In this document: positions 24,273 to 32,909 of the stretch, in pieces
How the letters are laid out: each line of letters starts with the position of its first letter
How positions within the stretch are numbered: position 1 is the first letter of the stretch
Assembly (NCBI GenBank): GCA_937872175.1
Contig: CALMPI010000017.1
Coordinates: 124,001 to 188,000, forward strand
DNA from: an uncultured Flavobacteriales bacterium
GTDB taxonomy: Bacteria; Bacteroidota; Bacteroidia; Flavobacteriales_F; PHOS-HE28
Length of the DNA stretch: 64,000 nucleotides
Reading direction: 5' to 3'
Translations under genes and position numbers: made by a program
The notes under the pieces: generated by a model
Told to the model about the DNA's origin: nothing
Databases searched by the model: none
The model's input: only the letters and a program-made list of their open reading frames with translations

Positions 24273-27200
24273 CGGACCAGGGTGATGTTACCGGTGCGCT
24301 CCTCCATCGCCCCATCGTCCAGTCGGGCGCGCAGCGTGTAGAGGTACACCCCGCTGGGACTGAGCGCACCGTCGGCCGAACCGTCCCAGCCATGATCGGT
24401 GGTGGTGCTGCGGAACACCTGTGCGCCCCAGCGGTCATACACGGCGAACTCCAGCTCCAGTGCGGCGGGGGCGCGGGCGAAGAGGACGTCGTTCACCCCA
24501 TCACCGTTGGGGCTGAAGGCATCGGGTACGAAGACCGCCTCGCTGTCGCGGATGCAGATGTCCATGGTGAGGCTGTCGGTGCAACCGCCGTCGTTCCACA
24601 CCACGAGCCGCACGTTGTATGTCCCCGCCACACCGTGTTCGTACTGCGGGTCGGCGCCCCAGGTGTAGGGGATCGTATCCCCCGCGATCACCCAATAGCC
24701 GCCGGTGGCGTTGAGGCTGAGGTCGATGAAGGTGACCTCGCGCTGATCCCACGGCACACAGGGCTCATCCGGATTCGGGCTGAACAGGGCGGTGACCGCA
24801 GGCCAGCTGGGGATCTGAATGAGCGTGTCATGCGCACAGCCGGTCTGGTCGTTCGTCACCTCCACGCCCACCACCGTGCCGGCAGGCAGCGCGATGCTGT
24901 CACCCGTCTGCGGCGGAACGGTGGCCCAGGAGAAGGTGTAGGTGCCATCGCCGGACACGGTCCCTGCCACGTGGCCCGCCTCTCCGTAGCACTGCAGCGC
25001 ACTGAACGTGAAGGCCTCCTGGAACGGCGGATGCACCGTGATGGTGATGCTGTCCACCACGGGATCACTGCAGCCATCGGTGGTGGCCACCACGTAGGTG
25101 GTGGTGGCATCGGGCTGCACGTTCTGTGCGGGCACCGGGAACAGGCCATTGCTCCATTGGTGGGTGATGAAGCCGCCCGGCAGCCCGCCGCTGGTGTTCA
25201 CGGTGATGCTGCTGCCCCCGTCCTCGCAGATCGTGCTGTTGCTCACGTCCACCTGCGTGGCGAGCGCGGGATGGTCGGTGAAGGTGAAGCTGGCGCTGCT
25301 CTGGCAGTTCCCGTTGCCCACCGTGTACACGATGGTGTAGGTGCCGTCCGCCAGCTGGGCGGGGTTGAAGAGCGTATCCATCAGGCCGGTGAGCACGCCA
25401 CCGGGCGGCGCAAGAGCCACATCGACAAGCACATCGTTGGAACAGTAGGTGTCCTCCACCCCGGTGATGGAAGCCTGTTGGAAGAGCAGCACCGTGACCG
25501 TGATGCTGTCCGTGCAGCCCGCCGGCGTGCTGTAGTGCACCACGTGCATGCCCTCGCCGGCCGCGGCCGGATCGAAGATCCCGCTGGACGAGGTCGCGGT
25601 CCCCTGCCATTGTGCGCCCGGAGGCACGGCGGCCAGCAGGAAGGGCGCGTCCGCACTGCATGCCGTGAACTGATCGGGCAGCAGCTGCGCAGGGTGCACG
25701 ATGGCCAGCATCGTGTCACCGCAGGTGTTGGCCTCGTAGTGGAGCACATGCACGCCGATCCCCGCGGTGTTCGGATCGAAGACCGGATCGCCATCGGAGT
25801 TGGCGCCGATGCCTGTGCCGGACCAGGTACCGTCCCATGGGGTGCGGCCGGTGCTCTGCTCGTTCAGCACCAGCGCATCATCCCCGGCGCAGAAGAACAA
25901 GGTGTCGTCGTTCACCTCGGTCCAGCCCACCAGGATGCCGATGGTGTCCACGCACCCGTTCGGTGCCGCATACGTGAGCTCGCCCCATCCGTTGCCCGCC
26001 TGCACGGGATCGTACGTGCCGGCGACCGGGTCCACGATGCCATCACCGCTCCACAGGCCACCCGGCGGAACGGGGGCGGGTGAAAGTGTGAACAGACCCT
26101 GGGACGGACATGCGCTGCGGCCATCTCCGATGTCCACCGGCTTCACATGGATGGTGAACTGCGCATCACAGCCGTGAAGCACGTAGTCGATCACGTGGTC
26201 GCCGTCACCGGCCTCATCGGGATCGAAGACACCCTGGATGCTGTCCACGATGCCGGGGCCGCACCATCGCCCACCGAAGGGCTGCGCGGCGATCGCGAAG
26301 GGCCAGGTGCTCTGGCACACGGTGTCCAGCTGGGTCTGCGCCACGATGTCGCCCACGTTCACCGTCACCGTATCGCTGCACGCGCCGGTCGTGTAGGTGA
26401 GCAGGTAGGCACCTGCGACGGCCGGATCGAAGAGGCCGTTCGGCTGCACGTACGGCCCGCTCCAGGTGCCGCCCATCGGCGTGGCCTCAGGCAGCTGGAA
26501 CGGCGCGCTGCCCGGGCAGGCGGCATGGGTGAAGCTGGCATCCATGCTGTCCACCACCACGGTGATGGCATCGGCGCAACCACCGGGAAGCGTGTAGGTG
26601 AGCACGTGGGTGCCGGGGCCGGCGGTGTCCGGTTCGAATGTGCCCAGCAGGCTGTCCAGCACACCGGCACCGCTCCACCATCCGCCCGGCGGCATGGCCT
26701 GCAGGTTGACGGGAGCGGCCGACTGGCACACGGTCGCCGGCAGCGCCGCGATCTGCGGATCGTCCACCAGCACCGTCACCGAGCCCATCGCCGTTTGTCC
26801 GGTGCCATTTTCTGTGACCTGCACGGTATAGGTCGTGGTGCTGGTGGGGCAGATCGTATGGGGCCCCGTACCACCGGTGATCCCCTGGTCCCAGCTGAAC
26901 GTGTACGTGAGGCAGCCCTGCACATCGGCGAACAGGGTGGTGCAGGTGCCTGCGCACAGCGTATCGTCCGCCACCTCCAGCAACACCCCGAGCGGACAGG
27001 TGGTGACCTGCGTGTTCGCGGTCAGGGTGAAGTACCAAAGCGAGTCGCAGCGGTCCTTCAGCCCCAGCGTAAAGGCCACCGTATACGGGCAGTTGCGGTC
27101 GAAGGGCGGATCGGTGCCGAGCAGCACCGAGGAGGTCTCACCTCCGGTGCAGGTGAGGGGCGTGGCCCCGGTGACCACCGGATCTCCGGCCCCGGTGACC

Positions 27201-27736
27201 ACGAAGGCGCCCGGATCGATGGAGTCGCACGGGATCGGGTAACTGAACTGCAGGGTGATGCCTGCGGCGGCACAGAGCGGTGCCACCGGCACGCTCATCA
27301 CCGGCGGCACGGGCGGCTCGGCCACGCTGGTCCATTGCGCTTCGAACCCGCAGTAGGCCACGTTCTCGTCGCTGACGAAGTGGATGGTGAGCTGGCCGCT
27401 GGTGGCGATGATCGGCGGCGGGGCCACGATGCCGGAATACGCCGGCCCGATCTGCGGGCTGGTGATCGAGGGACCATCGTGGAAGGTGAGCAGGTCCAGC
27501 CCCTGTTCCAGGCAGAAGGTGGGCTCGAACACCAGAGTGATGGTGCTGCCCGCATCGATGGTGAAGACCAGGTCCTCGTTGTTGCCGTAGATGTTGCCGC
27601 CCGGGCCCTCCTCACTGTCCAACAGGATGCCCTTGCACAGGGTCACCGTGGTGTCCGTCATGTTGAACTCCGGCAGCAGCTGCGCGTGGAGCGGCAACAG
27701 GCCCGGGACGGCGATCGCGGCGAGCAGGCGACGCAT
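24269..27736 (-). CDS. Giant T9SS type B cargo: CUB-like domain plus repeats, gliding-type C-terminus
   Basis: The 1155-residue protein has a signal peptide (residues 1-18), a CUB-like domain (about 25-135: DLLTFHDGPSITSP, TIHFVSDENVAYCGFEAQW) and then about seven tandem units of 70-85 residues of the form PPGG.WSG.G....G.FDP..AG.G.H.L.Y....C.D. Two further Ig/PKD-like units follow. The C-terminal 90 residues (FVPDAFSPNGDGVND ... YDRWGAQVF ... GVYLYTLRA) are the gliding-motility-associated type B sorting domain. It should be exported by the T9SS and attached through the PorP/SprF protein encoded next. Role is probably adhesion or binding. Confidence 0.93.
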   Translation of the reverse strand: MRRLLAAIAVPGLLPLHAQLLPEFNMTDTTVTLCKGILLDSEEGPGGNIYGNNEDLVFTIDAGSTITLVFEPTFCLEQGLDLLTFHDGPSITSPQIGPAYSGIVAPPPIIATSGQLTIHFVSDENVAYCGFEAQWTSVAEPPVPPVMSVPVAPLCAAAGITLQFSYPIPCDSIDPGAFVVTGAGDPVVTGATPLTCTGGETSSVLLGTDPPFDRNCPYTVAFTLGLKDRCDSLWYFTLTANTQVTTCPLGVLLEVADDTLCAGTCTTLFADVQGCLTYTFSWDQGITGGTGPHTICPTSTTTYTVQVTENGTGQTAMGSVTVLVDDPQIAALPATVCQSAAPVNLQAMPPGGWWSGAGVLDSLLGTFEPDTAGPGTHVLTYTLPGGCADAITVVVDSMDASFTHAACPGSAPFQLPEATPMGGTWSGPYVQPNGLFDPAVAGAYLLTYTTGACSDTVTVNVGDIVAQTQLDTVCQSTWPFAIAAQPFGGRWCGPGIVDSIQGVFDPDEAGDGDHVIDYVLHGCDAQFTIHVKPVDIGDGRSACPSQGLFTLSPAPVPPGGLWSGDGIVDPVAGTYDPVQAGNGWGELTYAAPNGCVDTIGILVGWTEVNDDTLFFCAGDDALVLNEQSTGRTPWDGTWSGTGIGANSDGDPVFDPNTAGIGVHVLHYEANTCGDTMLAIVHPAQLLPDQFTACSADAPFLLAAVPPGAQWQGTATSSSGIFDPAAAGEGMHVVHYSTPAGCTDSITVTVLLFQQASITGVEDTYCSNDVLVDVALAPPGGVLTGLMDTLFNPAQLADGTYTIVYTVGNGNCQSSASFTFTDHPALATQVDVSNSTICEDGGSSITVNTSGGLPGGFITHQWSNGLFPVPAQNVQPDATTTYVVATTDGCSDPVVDSITITVHPPFQEAFTFSALQCYGEAGHVAGTVSGDGTYTFSWATVPPQTGDSIALPAGTVVGVEVTNDQTGCAHDTLIQIPSWPAVTALFSPNPDEPCVPWDQREVTFIDLSLNATGGYWVIAGDTIPYTWGADPQYEHGVAGTYNVRLVVWNDGGCTDSLTMDICIRDSEAVFVPDAFSPNGDGVNDVLFARAPAALELEFAVYDRWGAQVFRSTTTDHGWDGSADGALSPSGVYLYTLRARLDDGAMEERTGNITLVR

Positions 27737-27739
27737 GGC

Positions 27740-28189
27740 TCACGGTGCGTGTGTGGTGTCCGCCACGATGGTGATGGCGGAGGTGGTGAGCTCGTTGCTG
27801 CGGTTGCCTGCGCGGTCGGTGACGAAGAAGCTGTAGGTCATCACCTCCTGGCCGCTGTTGCCCAGCAGGAAGAGCGGGGTCAGTTCCACCTCCAGTTCTC
27901 CCTGGATCGCGACCTGCGCATCCGGGGGGGCCAGTGGAGGGATGTGGTAACCGTCAGCTGTCGCCAACCGGCTGTCCTTGACCCACAAGGTGTACGCATC
28001 CGGATCGTCGGTGCCCAGATCACCATCGCCGTCGGCGTAGGTGAACCGCACCCGCACCGGCTCATCGAACGCCATGACCTGCTGCGGGCCGACGCTCACC
28101 AGCTCGATCGCCGGCACCGGGTCCAGCGCGGCCTCCTTGCGGCAGGCTGCAAGGGTCAGGACCAGCCCAAGAGCGATCGCGGACCTCAT
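27740..28189 (-). CDS. Putative lipoprotein with one Ig-like domain
   Basis: The 149-residue protein has a lipobox (LTLAAC, Cys16) and one beta-rich domain resembling those of PKD/cadherin-like proteins: VRFTYADGDGDLGTDDPDAY has the acidic loop of a calcium-binding strand turn, and SFFVTDRAGNRSNEL is an edge strand. It lies 3 nt before the giant cargo gene and overlaps the gene upstream by 4 nt, placing it inside the surface operon. Function unknown; a partner of the giant protein is plausible. Confidence 0.8.
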   Translation of the reverse strand: MRSAIALGLVLTLAACRKEAALDPVPAIELVSVGPQQVMAFDEPVRVRFTYADGDGDLGTDDPDAYTLWVKDSRLATADGYHIPPLAPPDAQVAIQGELEVELTPLFLLGNSGQEVMTYSFFVTDRAGNRSNELTTSAITIVADTTHAP

Positions 28190-29121
28190 GGGATGCGGAG
28201 GGTGAATAGGGTGACCACTTCGGTGCTGCTGCCGTCGTTGGGCACCTCCGTCACCGTGTCATGGTCGCCATCATCCACATAGGCCCGCACGAACACCGTG
28301 CTGCCGGAATTCATGCCGGTGAGGTCGAGCGCAGCGCGGTGCGTGAAGGTGACCGTGGCCCCGCTGAAGTCGGTTCCCGCACAGGTGGAGCCGGTGTGCA
28401 GCGGCTGCTCCGGCACCGTGGGAAAAGCCGCGAGCGATGGTGCGGCGCGGAAGGTGTTGTGTGCGAACGCGGCGGGCGCCGTGGCATCATCCACGAAGGC
28501 GAACCACAGGTCGATCGGCGCGGCAGGGACCTCGATGGGCTGGAGCCCCACACCCGAAGCCCGTGGATAGGCCGGGCCCGTGGTGCCGGCAGGCACCGCC
28601 CTCAGACCCACGGCCTGCGGCCGCTGGTTGCCCACGGAGGGCGGTTGGCCATACATGTCCAGGGCGCCACCCGCGATCCATGCGGTGATGGCCGCGATGT
28701 ACGCCTGCTCGTTCGCCGGCCAGTCGCTGTCCTGCAGCAGGTCCAGCGGCATGATGCCGCTGGTGTTCGGGACGAAGGCGGTGAGGCGCTCGTGCAGAAA
28801 GGAGCCCTGGGCATCGCCCGGCACCACGCGGTAGGTGAAGCTCTGCTGCGGGTCGTTCGCCGTCACTGGGTGCAGCACGAGCGAGTTGTACGCACCGGCG
28901 ATGGAGCGGAACTCCGGCTCGAAGGTGCCGTCATGGCAGCCGCTCACCGCGCAGGTGGGCCGGAAGATGCGCTGGTGCAGCCCGGCGAAGTTGCTCAGCG
29001 GAAGCAGCTGCGTCACCGGCTCCTCCGCTGGACGCTCGATCGCATCGAAGGGGTTCTCCTCCTTCTTGCAGGCGACCAGCGCGAGCGCCGTGCTCAGGTT
29101 GATGAGGATGAGGACGCGCAT
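28186..29121 (-). CDS. Lipoprotein with a heme-c-like CX4CH motif
   Basis: The 311-residue protein has a lipobox (LALVAC, Cys18) and a cytochrome-like segment FRPTCAVSGCHDG (Cys57, Cys62, His63). The spacing is CX4CH rather than CX2CH; cytochrome-like domains with wider spacing occur in secreted bacterial proteins, but heme binding here is unproven. The motif is followed by VVPGDAQGSFLHERL and IMPLD, as in planctomycete-type cytochrome domains. The C-terminal third is beta-rich, including TVFVRAYVDDGDHDT. It is 3 nt downstream of the DUF1501-like gene. Confidence 0.8.
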   Translation of the reverse strand: MRVLILINLSTALALVACKKEENPFDAIERPAEEPVTQLLPLSNFAGLHQRIFRPTCAVSGCHDGTFEPEFRSIAGAYNSLVLHPVTANDPQQSFTYRVVPGDAQGSFLHERLTAFVPNTSGIMPLDLLQDSDWPANEQAYIAAITAWIAGGALDMYGQPPSVGNQRPQAVGLRAVPAGTTGPAYPRASGVGLQPIEVPAAPIDLWFAFVDDATAPAAFAHNTFRAAPSLAAFPTVPEQPLHTGSTCAGTDFSGATVTFTHRAALDLTGMNSGSTVFVRAYVDDGDHDTVTEVPNDGSSTEVVTLFTLRIP

Positions 29122-29124
29122 GGT

Positions 29125-30456
29125 TCAGATGCGGTCGAAGAGGCTCATGCTCTGGGGGTCGATCAACCCGGCCGAGAGCACTTCGTTCTTGATGCCCAGC
29201 AGCTCGGCCACCGTGGGCACCACGTCGGTGACGAGCCCCACGGGCGAGCCCTCGGAACCCACCTGCAGCCCGGCCTGCACCCCGGCACCGGCCATCAGGC
29301 CGAAGACCCGGTGCGCGTTGGCGTCGCTGTGGTCGTAGCTGAACCAGTCGTTCTGGTCCTTGATGGCGTTGGGGTCGTCGTTGCGCCCGCACTCGGGCAC
29401 CGCGATCAAGGTGGTGTTGCCCGCCATGCCCGGCACCTGGGTCTGGATGAAGTTCCACAGGTGGCCCACCGCATGGTCGGCACGGTGCAGGCTGGCCAGG
29501 TAGCCGGTGAAGTTGCTGTGACACCCGTCCACTCCGCTGAGGTTCACCACCGTGAGCGTGGGCTGGAACCACCGGATCACCTCGCAGGCATAGCCCACGG
29601 TGGTGAGGTCGCCGTTGTCGTGCACCGGCGGGTGGGCGATGGCGCCGTTCTGCGTGCGCTGGAACATCTCGGCCATGAAGGCCTTGATGTCCGCCTTCTC
29701 GGCCGCCGTGTTCCCGATGCCCGTGGGCGCATCCACCACATGTTCGAAGCTGTTGTCGAGAAAGGCCTTCATGGCGTACACCGGACCGAGCTGCTCCTCG
29801 GGGTGGTAGACCTTGGCATCGCCGAGGTACTGCTGCCCCAGGGGACCGAACGTGACGTTCGGTGCGAAGAAGTTGGCCCCGTAGCGCGCGCCATAGGTGG
29901 GGTGCTCGCTGTAGTTGAGGAGCGGTACACTGCCCCCGATGCTGTTGCCCACGAACCAGCACTTGCTGGCCGGCACGCCCGCATGGCGGCGCAGGTACTC
30001 GAAGATGGTGGGGTTGAGCGGCTTCTGCTGCAGTCCCTGCGTGGCGGCCGTATTGCCCTGAAGCAGCGAGTTCAGCCCGCCGAAATGGCCGGTGCTCACC
30101 GCACGCATCTCCCGGAACAGGGTGCCCTGCTGCTGCAGCGATTGCCCCAGCACTGACGGGATGGGGTTGATGCCACCCAGCCCGGTGCCGTACACGATCT
30201 TCATCTCCGGCGGCGCGCCCGACAGCATGTTGTAGAGCACATTGCCCTCATACGGTTCGCCCTGGCTGTCCGCCAGGTAGCGCTGCAGTACGCTCTCCTG
30301 CTGGCGCACGCCGCCGGCGAAGAGCACCAGCACCACGTGCTGGGCCATGCCGCCTCCGCTGGCCGCGAACAACCGGCCGCTGGGCAGGATGTAGGGCGCG
30401 GCGAACGCGGCGGCGGCGGCGGCCCCGGCCTTACGGATGAATCGGCGACGGTCCAT
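29125..30456 (-). CDS. Tat-exported DUF1501-like protein
   Basis: The 443-residue protein opens with a twin-arginine signal (RRRFIRKAG then an Ala-rich segment) and fits the DUF1501 group of alkaline-phosphatase/sulfatase-like fold proteins: VVLVLFAGGVRQQES, MRAVSTGHFGGLNSLLQG, and AVPECGRNDDPN are blocks with the usual metal-site positions. In other phyla such proteins occur with DUF1800 or cytochrome-bearing lipoproteins; the substrate is unknown. Tat export implies folding, often with a cofactor, before crossing the inner membrane. Neighbours lie 3 nt on each side. Confidence 0.8.
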   Translation of the reverse strand: MDRRRFIRKAGAAAAAAFAAPYILPSGRLFAASGGGMAQHVVLVLFAGGVRQQESVLQRYLADSQGEPYEGNVLYNMLSGAPPEMKIVYGTGLGGINPIPSVLGQSLQQQGTLFREMRAVSTGHFGGLNSLLQGNTAATQGLQQKPLNPTIFEYLRRHAGVPASKCWFVGNSIGGSVPLLNYSEHPTYGARYGANFFAPNVTFGPLGQQYLGDAKVYHPEEQLGPVYAMKAFLDNSFEHVVDAPTGIGNTAAEKADIKAFMAEMFQRTQNGAIAHPPVHDNGDLTTVGYACEVIRWFQPTLTVVNLSGVDGCHSNFTGYLASLHRADHAVGHLWNFIQTQVPGMAGNTTLIAVPECGRNDDPNAIKDQNDWFSYDHSDANAHRVFGLMAGAGVQAGLQVGSEGSPVGLVTDVVPTVAELLGIKNEVLSAGLIDPQSMSLFDRI

Positions 30457-30459
30457 GGC

Positions 30460-30939
30460 TCAGTAGTAGAGGTGTTCGTTGCTCAGCGCGAACGCGTAGT
30501 AGACCAGCTCGGACGTGATGTTGGGGTCCGCGGCGATCATGTTGCGGAACCAGGTGCGTTCCGCCTCGGACGGATCGCGCACCAGGAAGCGCCGGTAGGT
30601 ATCGGTGATGAACGCGTCCAGGTCGGCGCGCATCGCCGTGTCCGAGGGCAGGATCACCCCCGGCTTGTTCATGAAGTTGCTGATCAGCACTTCGCGCGCC
30701 AGCTCCTTGTCGCCGATGCTCTCGATGCACTGCCCCAGTTCGAAGAGCGCATTGGCCGAGAGGCCGGTCTGGAACAGGTTGGCGTGCAGGATGGCCGCAT
30801 ACTCCTCGTTGGTCTTCAGTTGGTCCTTGTCCGGGCTGGGTGGACGCAGGTCCACCTGGTCCAACTCGTAGATCGGCTCCTTGCGGCAGCTCGTGGCCAC
30901 CAGCAGCAGCATCAGGGCGAGGAGAAGGGGGTTGCGCAT
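30460..30939 (-). CDS. Small lipoprotein, DUF4214-like helical part
   Basis: The 159-residue protein has a lipobox (LLVATSC, Cys18) and a helical remainder. FITDTYRRFLVRDPSEAERTW and the final ALSNEHLYY resemble the repeating LGR-type helices in DUF4214/DUF1800-like surface proteins, as does the larger lipoprotein at 31095-32069. That resemblance is weak and mine. It sits between the 43-residue membrane peptide and the DUF1501-like gene (3 nt). Confidence 0.75.
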   Translation of the reverse strand: MRNPLLLALMLLLVATSCRKEPIYELDQVDLRPPSPDKDQLKTNEEYAAILHANLFQTGLSANALFELGQCIESIGDKELAREVLISNFMNKPGVILPSDTAMRADLDAFITDTYRRFLVRDPSEAERTWFRNMIAADPNITSELVYYAFALSNEHLYY

Positions 30940-30950
30940 GGCGCTGCGGT

Positions 30951-31082
30951 TCAGCGGGTCATCGCGGTGGCCTGGAGGTCATCTGTGGCCGGACGGCTAT
31001 CAGGGCGGCGGGCGACGACGATGGCGGCGACGATCACAATGATCAGCGCGGCTTGTACGATGGTGCGGATCTTCGGTTCCAT
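30951..31082 (-). CDS. 43-residue single-pass membrane peptide
   Basis: This short frame lies between two operon genes with 12 nt on each side. It encodes MEPKIRTIVQAALIIVIVAA at the start: one hydrophobic helix (about residues 7-25) with positive charges before and after (KIR, VARR), followed by a polar tail rich in Asp/Thr. The ATG is near a purine-poor region with no obvious ribosome site, so it may depend on coupling. The steady spacing and helix make chance unlikely. Function unknown. Confidence 0.6.
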   Translation of the reverse strand: MEPKIRTIVQAALIIVIVAAIVVARRPDSRPATDDLQATAMTR

Positions 31083-31094
31083 GGTGTTGATGGT

Positions 31095-32069
31095 TCAGTT
31101 GAGGTTGGCGTATTCATCGGTGATGAGGATCCGCAGCAGCAGGTCCTCGATATCGGTGGAGGGCCCCAGCGCGTCCATGGCCGACACGGTCTCGCCCGTG
31201 TCGGGGAGGCGGCCCATGAAGGTCACATAGCTCCAGCGCACCAGCCCTTCGCGCGCTTCGGTGCTGGCGCTCACCAGTGCGGCGTACTCGCCCTTGTTCT
31301 GGCCGCTTTGCCCGAACAGCACGCCTGCCGTGTTCTGCTCCACCATGGCGTAGGCGATGTCGAACTCCGCATCGGTGGGGTAGCGCAGCAGCAGGTTGTC
31401 GAAGGTGGCGTTCACGTAGTTGAAGCTGTTCATGTGGATCTCGTCGTACACCGCGTTCAGCACCATGCGGCGCATCATCTCGGTGATGCCGATGAGACCG
31501 TCGCGGAGGTCGGTGCGGCTGCGTTTGAGCGCGAGCAGGCGACCCAACGTGGTGTTGGCGGCGTTGAGGCCGCTGGTATTGCCCCCCAGCGAATCGGCCA
31601 AGGCCTGCTGTTGGGCGTTGCCGATGAAGCCATCGATGACCTCGTCGCTCACCCCCTCCAGGAAGCGGGCCTTGCTCAGCTCGTAGAGGCGCGTGCAGAA
31701 CTTGTTGCGGTAGCTGCTGTCGTCCGCGAGGAAGGCCGTGCTCGTCATCACCTTCTGCACCAGCGCGGATCGTGCGCTCATCGACAGGCCGGCGGCCTCC
31801 AGCGCGCCCACCTCTGCGCTCATCTCCGCGTCGAGCGGCTCGCGCCCCAGCAGATCGATGAACAGGCGGTTCACGTAGTTCTCCACCAGCACGGTGGGCA
31901 CCCCTTCATAGTTCGGGGCCTGGTTGCCGCCGATCACCTCGGGCTCCTTGCGGCAGGCCGTCAGCGCCAGCACGCACAGCATCAGCAACCACCATCCGGT
32001 GGCGCGCAGGGTGGCGCAGCGTTCCCAGTGCTCCGTGCGGCAGAACATGGCCGGTTGAACGGTGGCCAT
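31095..32069 (-). CDS. Lipoprotein with DUF4214/DUF1800-like helical repeats; first gene of the surface operon
   Basis: The protein (324 residues from the ATG at 32069; 317 from the ATG at 32048) has a hydrophobic segment WWLLMLCVLALTAC with a lipidated cysteine. The mature part is helical: ENYVNRLFIDLLGREPLDAE, RNKFCTRLYELSKARF, YVTFMGRLPDTGE and ILITDEYANLN. The YVNRLF..LLGREP string recalls DUF4214/DUF1800 units, which occur with DUF1501 proteins elsewhere. An AGGAGG-like sequence lies about 14 nt before the 32069 ATG. It starts the minus-strand cluster ending at 23235. Confidence 0.8.
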   Translation of the reverse strand: MATVQPAMFCRTEHWERCATLRATGWWLLMLCVLALTACRKEPEVIGGNQAPNYEGVPTVLVENYVNRLFIDLLGREPLDAEMSAEVGALEAAGLSMSARSALVQKVMTSTAFLADDSSYRNKFCTRLYELSKARFLEGVSDEVIDGFIGNAQQQALADSLGGNTSGLNAANTTLGRLLALKRSRTDLRDGLIGITEMMRRMVLNAVYDEIHMNSFNYVNATFDNLLLRYPTDAEFDIAYAMVEQNTAGVLFGQSGQNKGEYAALVSASTEAREGLVRWSYVTFMGRLPDTGETVSAMDALGPSTDIEDLLLRILITDEYANLN

Positions 32070-32124
32070 CCGCCCGGGATGCCCTCCTTCGACGAACAGG
32101 GTGTGCCCGTCGACGACCCGGCGG

Positions 32125-32622
32125 TCACTCGGGCCGTACGTTCTGGACCTCGGCGCTCCACCGGCGGACGAGGCGGTTCTGGAACAGGGCGCCGAGGAGG
32201 ATGGTGGTTGCGGTGGCGATCGACACCAGCACCATGAACGTGGCATTGATGCGCACCCGCACCATCACCTCGGAGAAGAAGGCCGCATACAGCCCGAGCA
32301 CGGACCAGTACATGAAGACGAGGTGCAACTCCACCTGGCGCACGGTGCGCGGCCGCAAGCGGATGGCGCGCATGCCGGCGAACACGGTGAGCGCGCTCAC
32401 CACGGCGGCCACGTGGAACGGGCCGAAGGTCCCGAACAACCGGTACATGCCGAACGCGGTCGCGTTCAACACCGCCATGCTGGCGACGTACACATGGCCG
32501 GTCCGCCGGTGACCCCGGGTGCCCTTGCGGCGCAGCAGCACCAGCGCGCCGAACACCATCGCCAGCAGGGCCGCACCAATGTGCGCCCAGCTGAGGAACG
32601 TGTATGAGCCGATCTCCTTCAT
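32125..32622 (-). CDS. DUF2306-like membrane protein
   Basis: The 165-residue protein has about four membrane helices (SWAHIGAALLAMVFGALVLL; ATTILLGALF near the end) and a loop with GHRRTGHVY that fits DUF2306, a family of heme- or quinone-linked-looking membrane proteins without proven function. The ATG at 32622 overlaps the stop of the small regulator gene by 4 nt (ATGA); the frame is open for 25 more codons but these lie inside the regulator gene. It ends a three-gene unit from 33477. Confidence 0.75.
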   Translation of the reverse strand: MKEIGSYTFLSWAHIGAALLAMVFGALVLLRRKGTRGHRRTGHVYVASMAVLNATAFGMYRLFGTFGPFHVAAVVSALTVFAGMRAIRLRPRTVRQVELHLVFMYWSVLGLYAAFFSEVMVRVRINATFMVLVSIATATTILLGALFQNRLVRRWSAEVQNVRPE

Positions 32623-32909
32623 GGTCGACCCAGATATCCTTTGATCGCCTTCACATACGCCTCGAACGCACGCACCCCTTCCGGCGTCAGCCGGCACATG
32701 GTGTTGGGATAGTTGTCGCGCATGCCCTTGGTCACCTGGATGTAACCGGCCTCCTTCAGCTTGCTGATCTGCACACTGAGGTTGCCGCGCGTGGCACCGG
32801 TCTTCTCCAGCAGGAAGTTGAAGTCCGCGCGTTCCACGGAAACGAGCAAGCTCACCACCGCCAGCCGCAGCTGGTTGTGCAGCACGGGATCAAGCGGTGC
32901 GAAGGGCAT
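32619..32909 (-). CDS. Winged-helix transcriptional regulator, 96 aa
   Basis: The small protein is a single winged helix: LRLAVVSLLVSVERADFNFLLEKTG, recognition helix region TRGNLSVQISKLKEAG and a wing YIQVTKGMRDNYPNTMCRLT. It matches the 90-100-residue regulators that in many bacteria precede or follow genes for small membrane proteins. The ATG directly follows AGGAGG, an unusually short spacing. It overlaps the upstream membrane-protein gene by 20 nt and the DUF2306-like gene by 4 nt, so it likely regulates its own operon. Confidence 0.88.
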   Translation of the reverse strand: MPFAPLDPVLHNQLRLAVVSLLVSVERADFNFLLEKTGATRGNLSVQISKLKEAGYIQVTKGMRDNYPNTMCRLTPEGVRAFEAYVKAIKGYLGRP

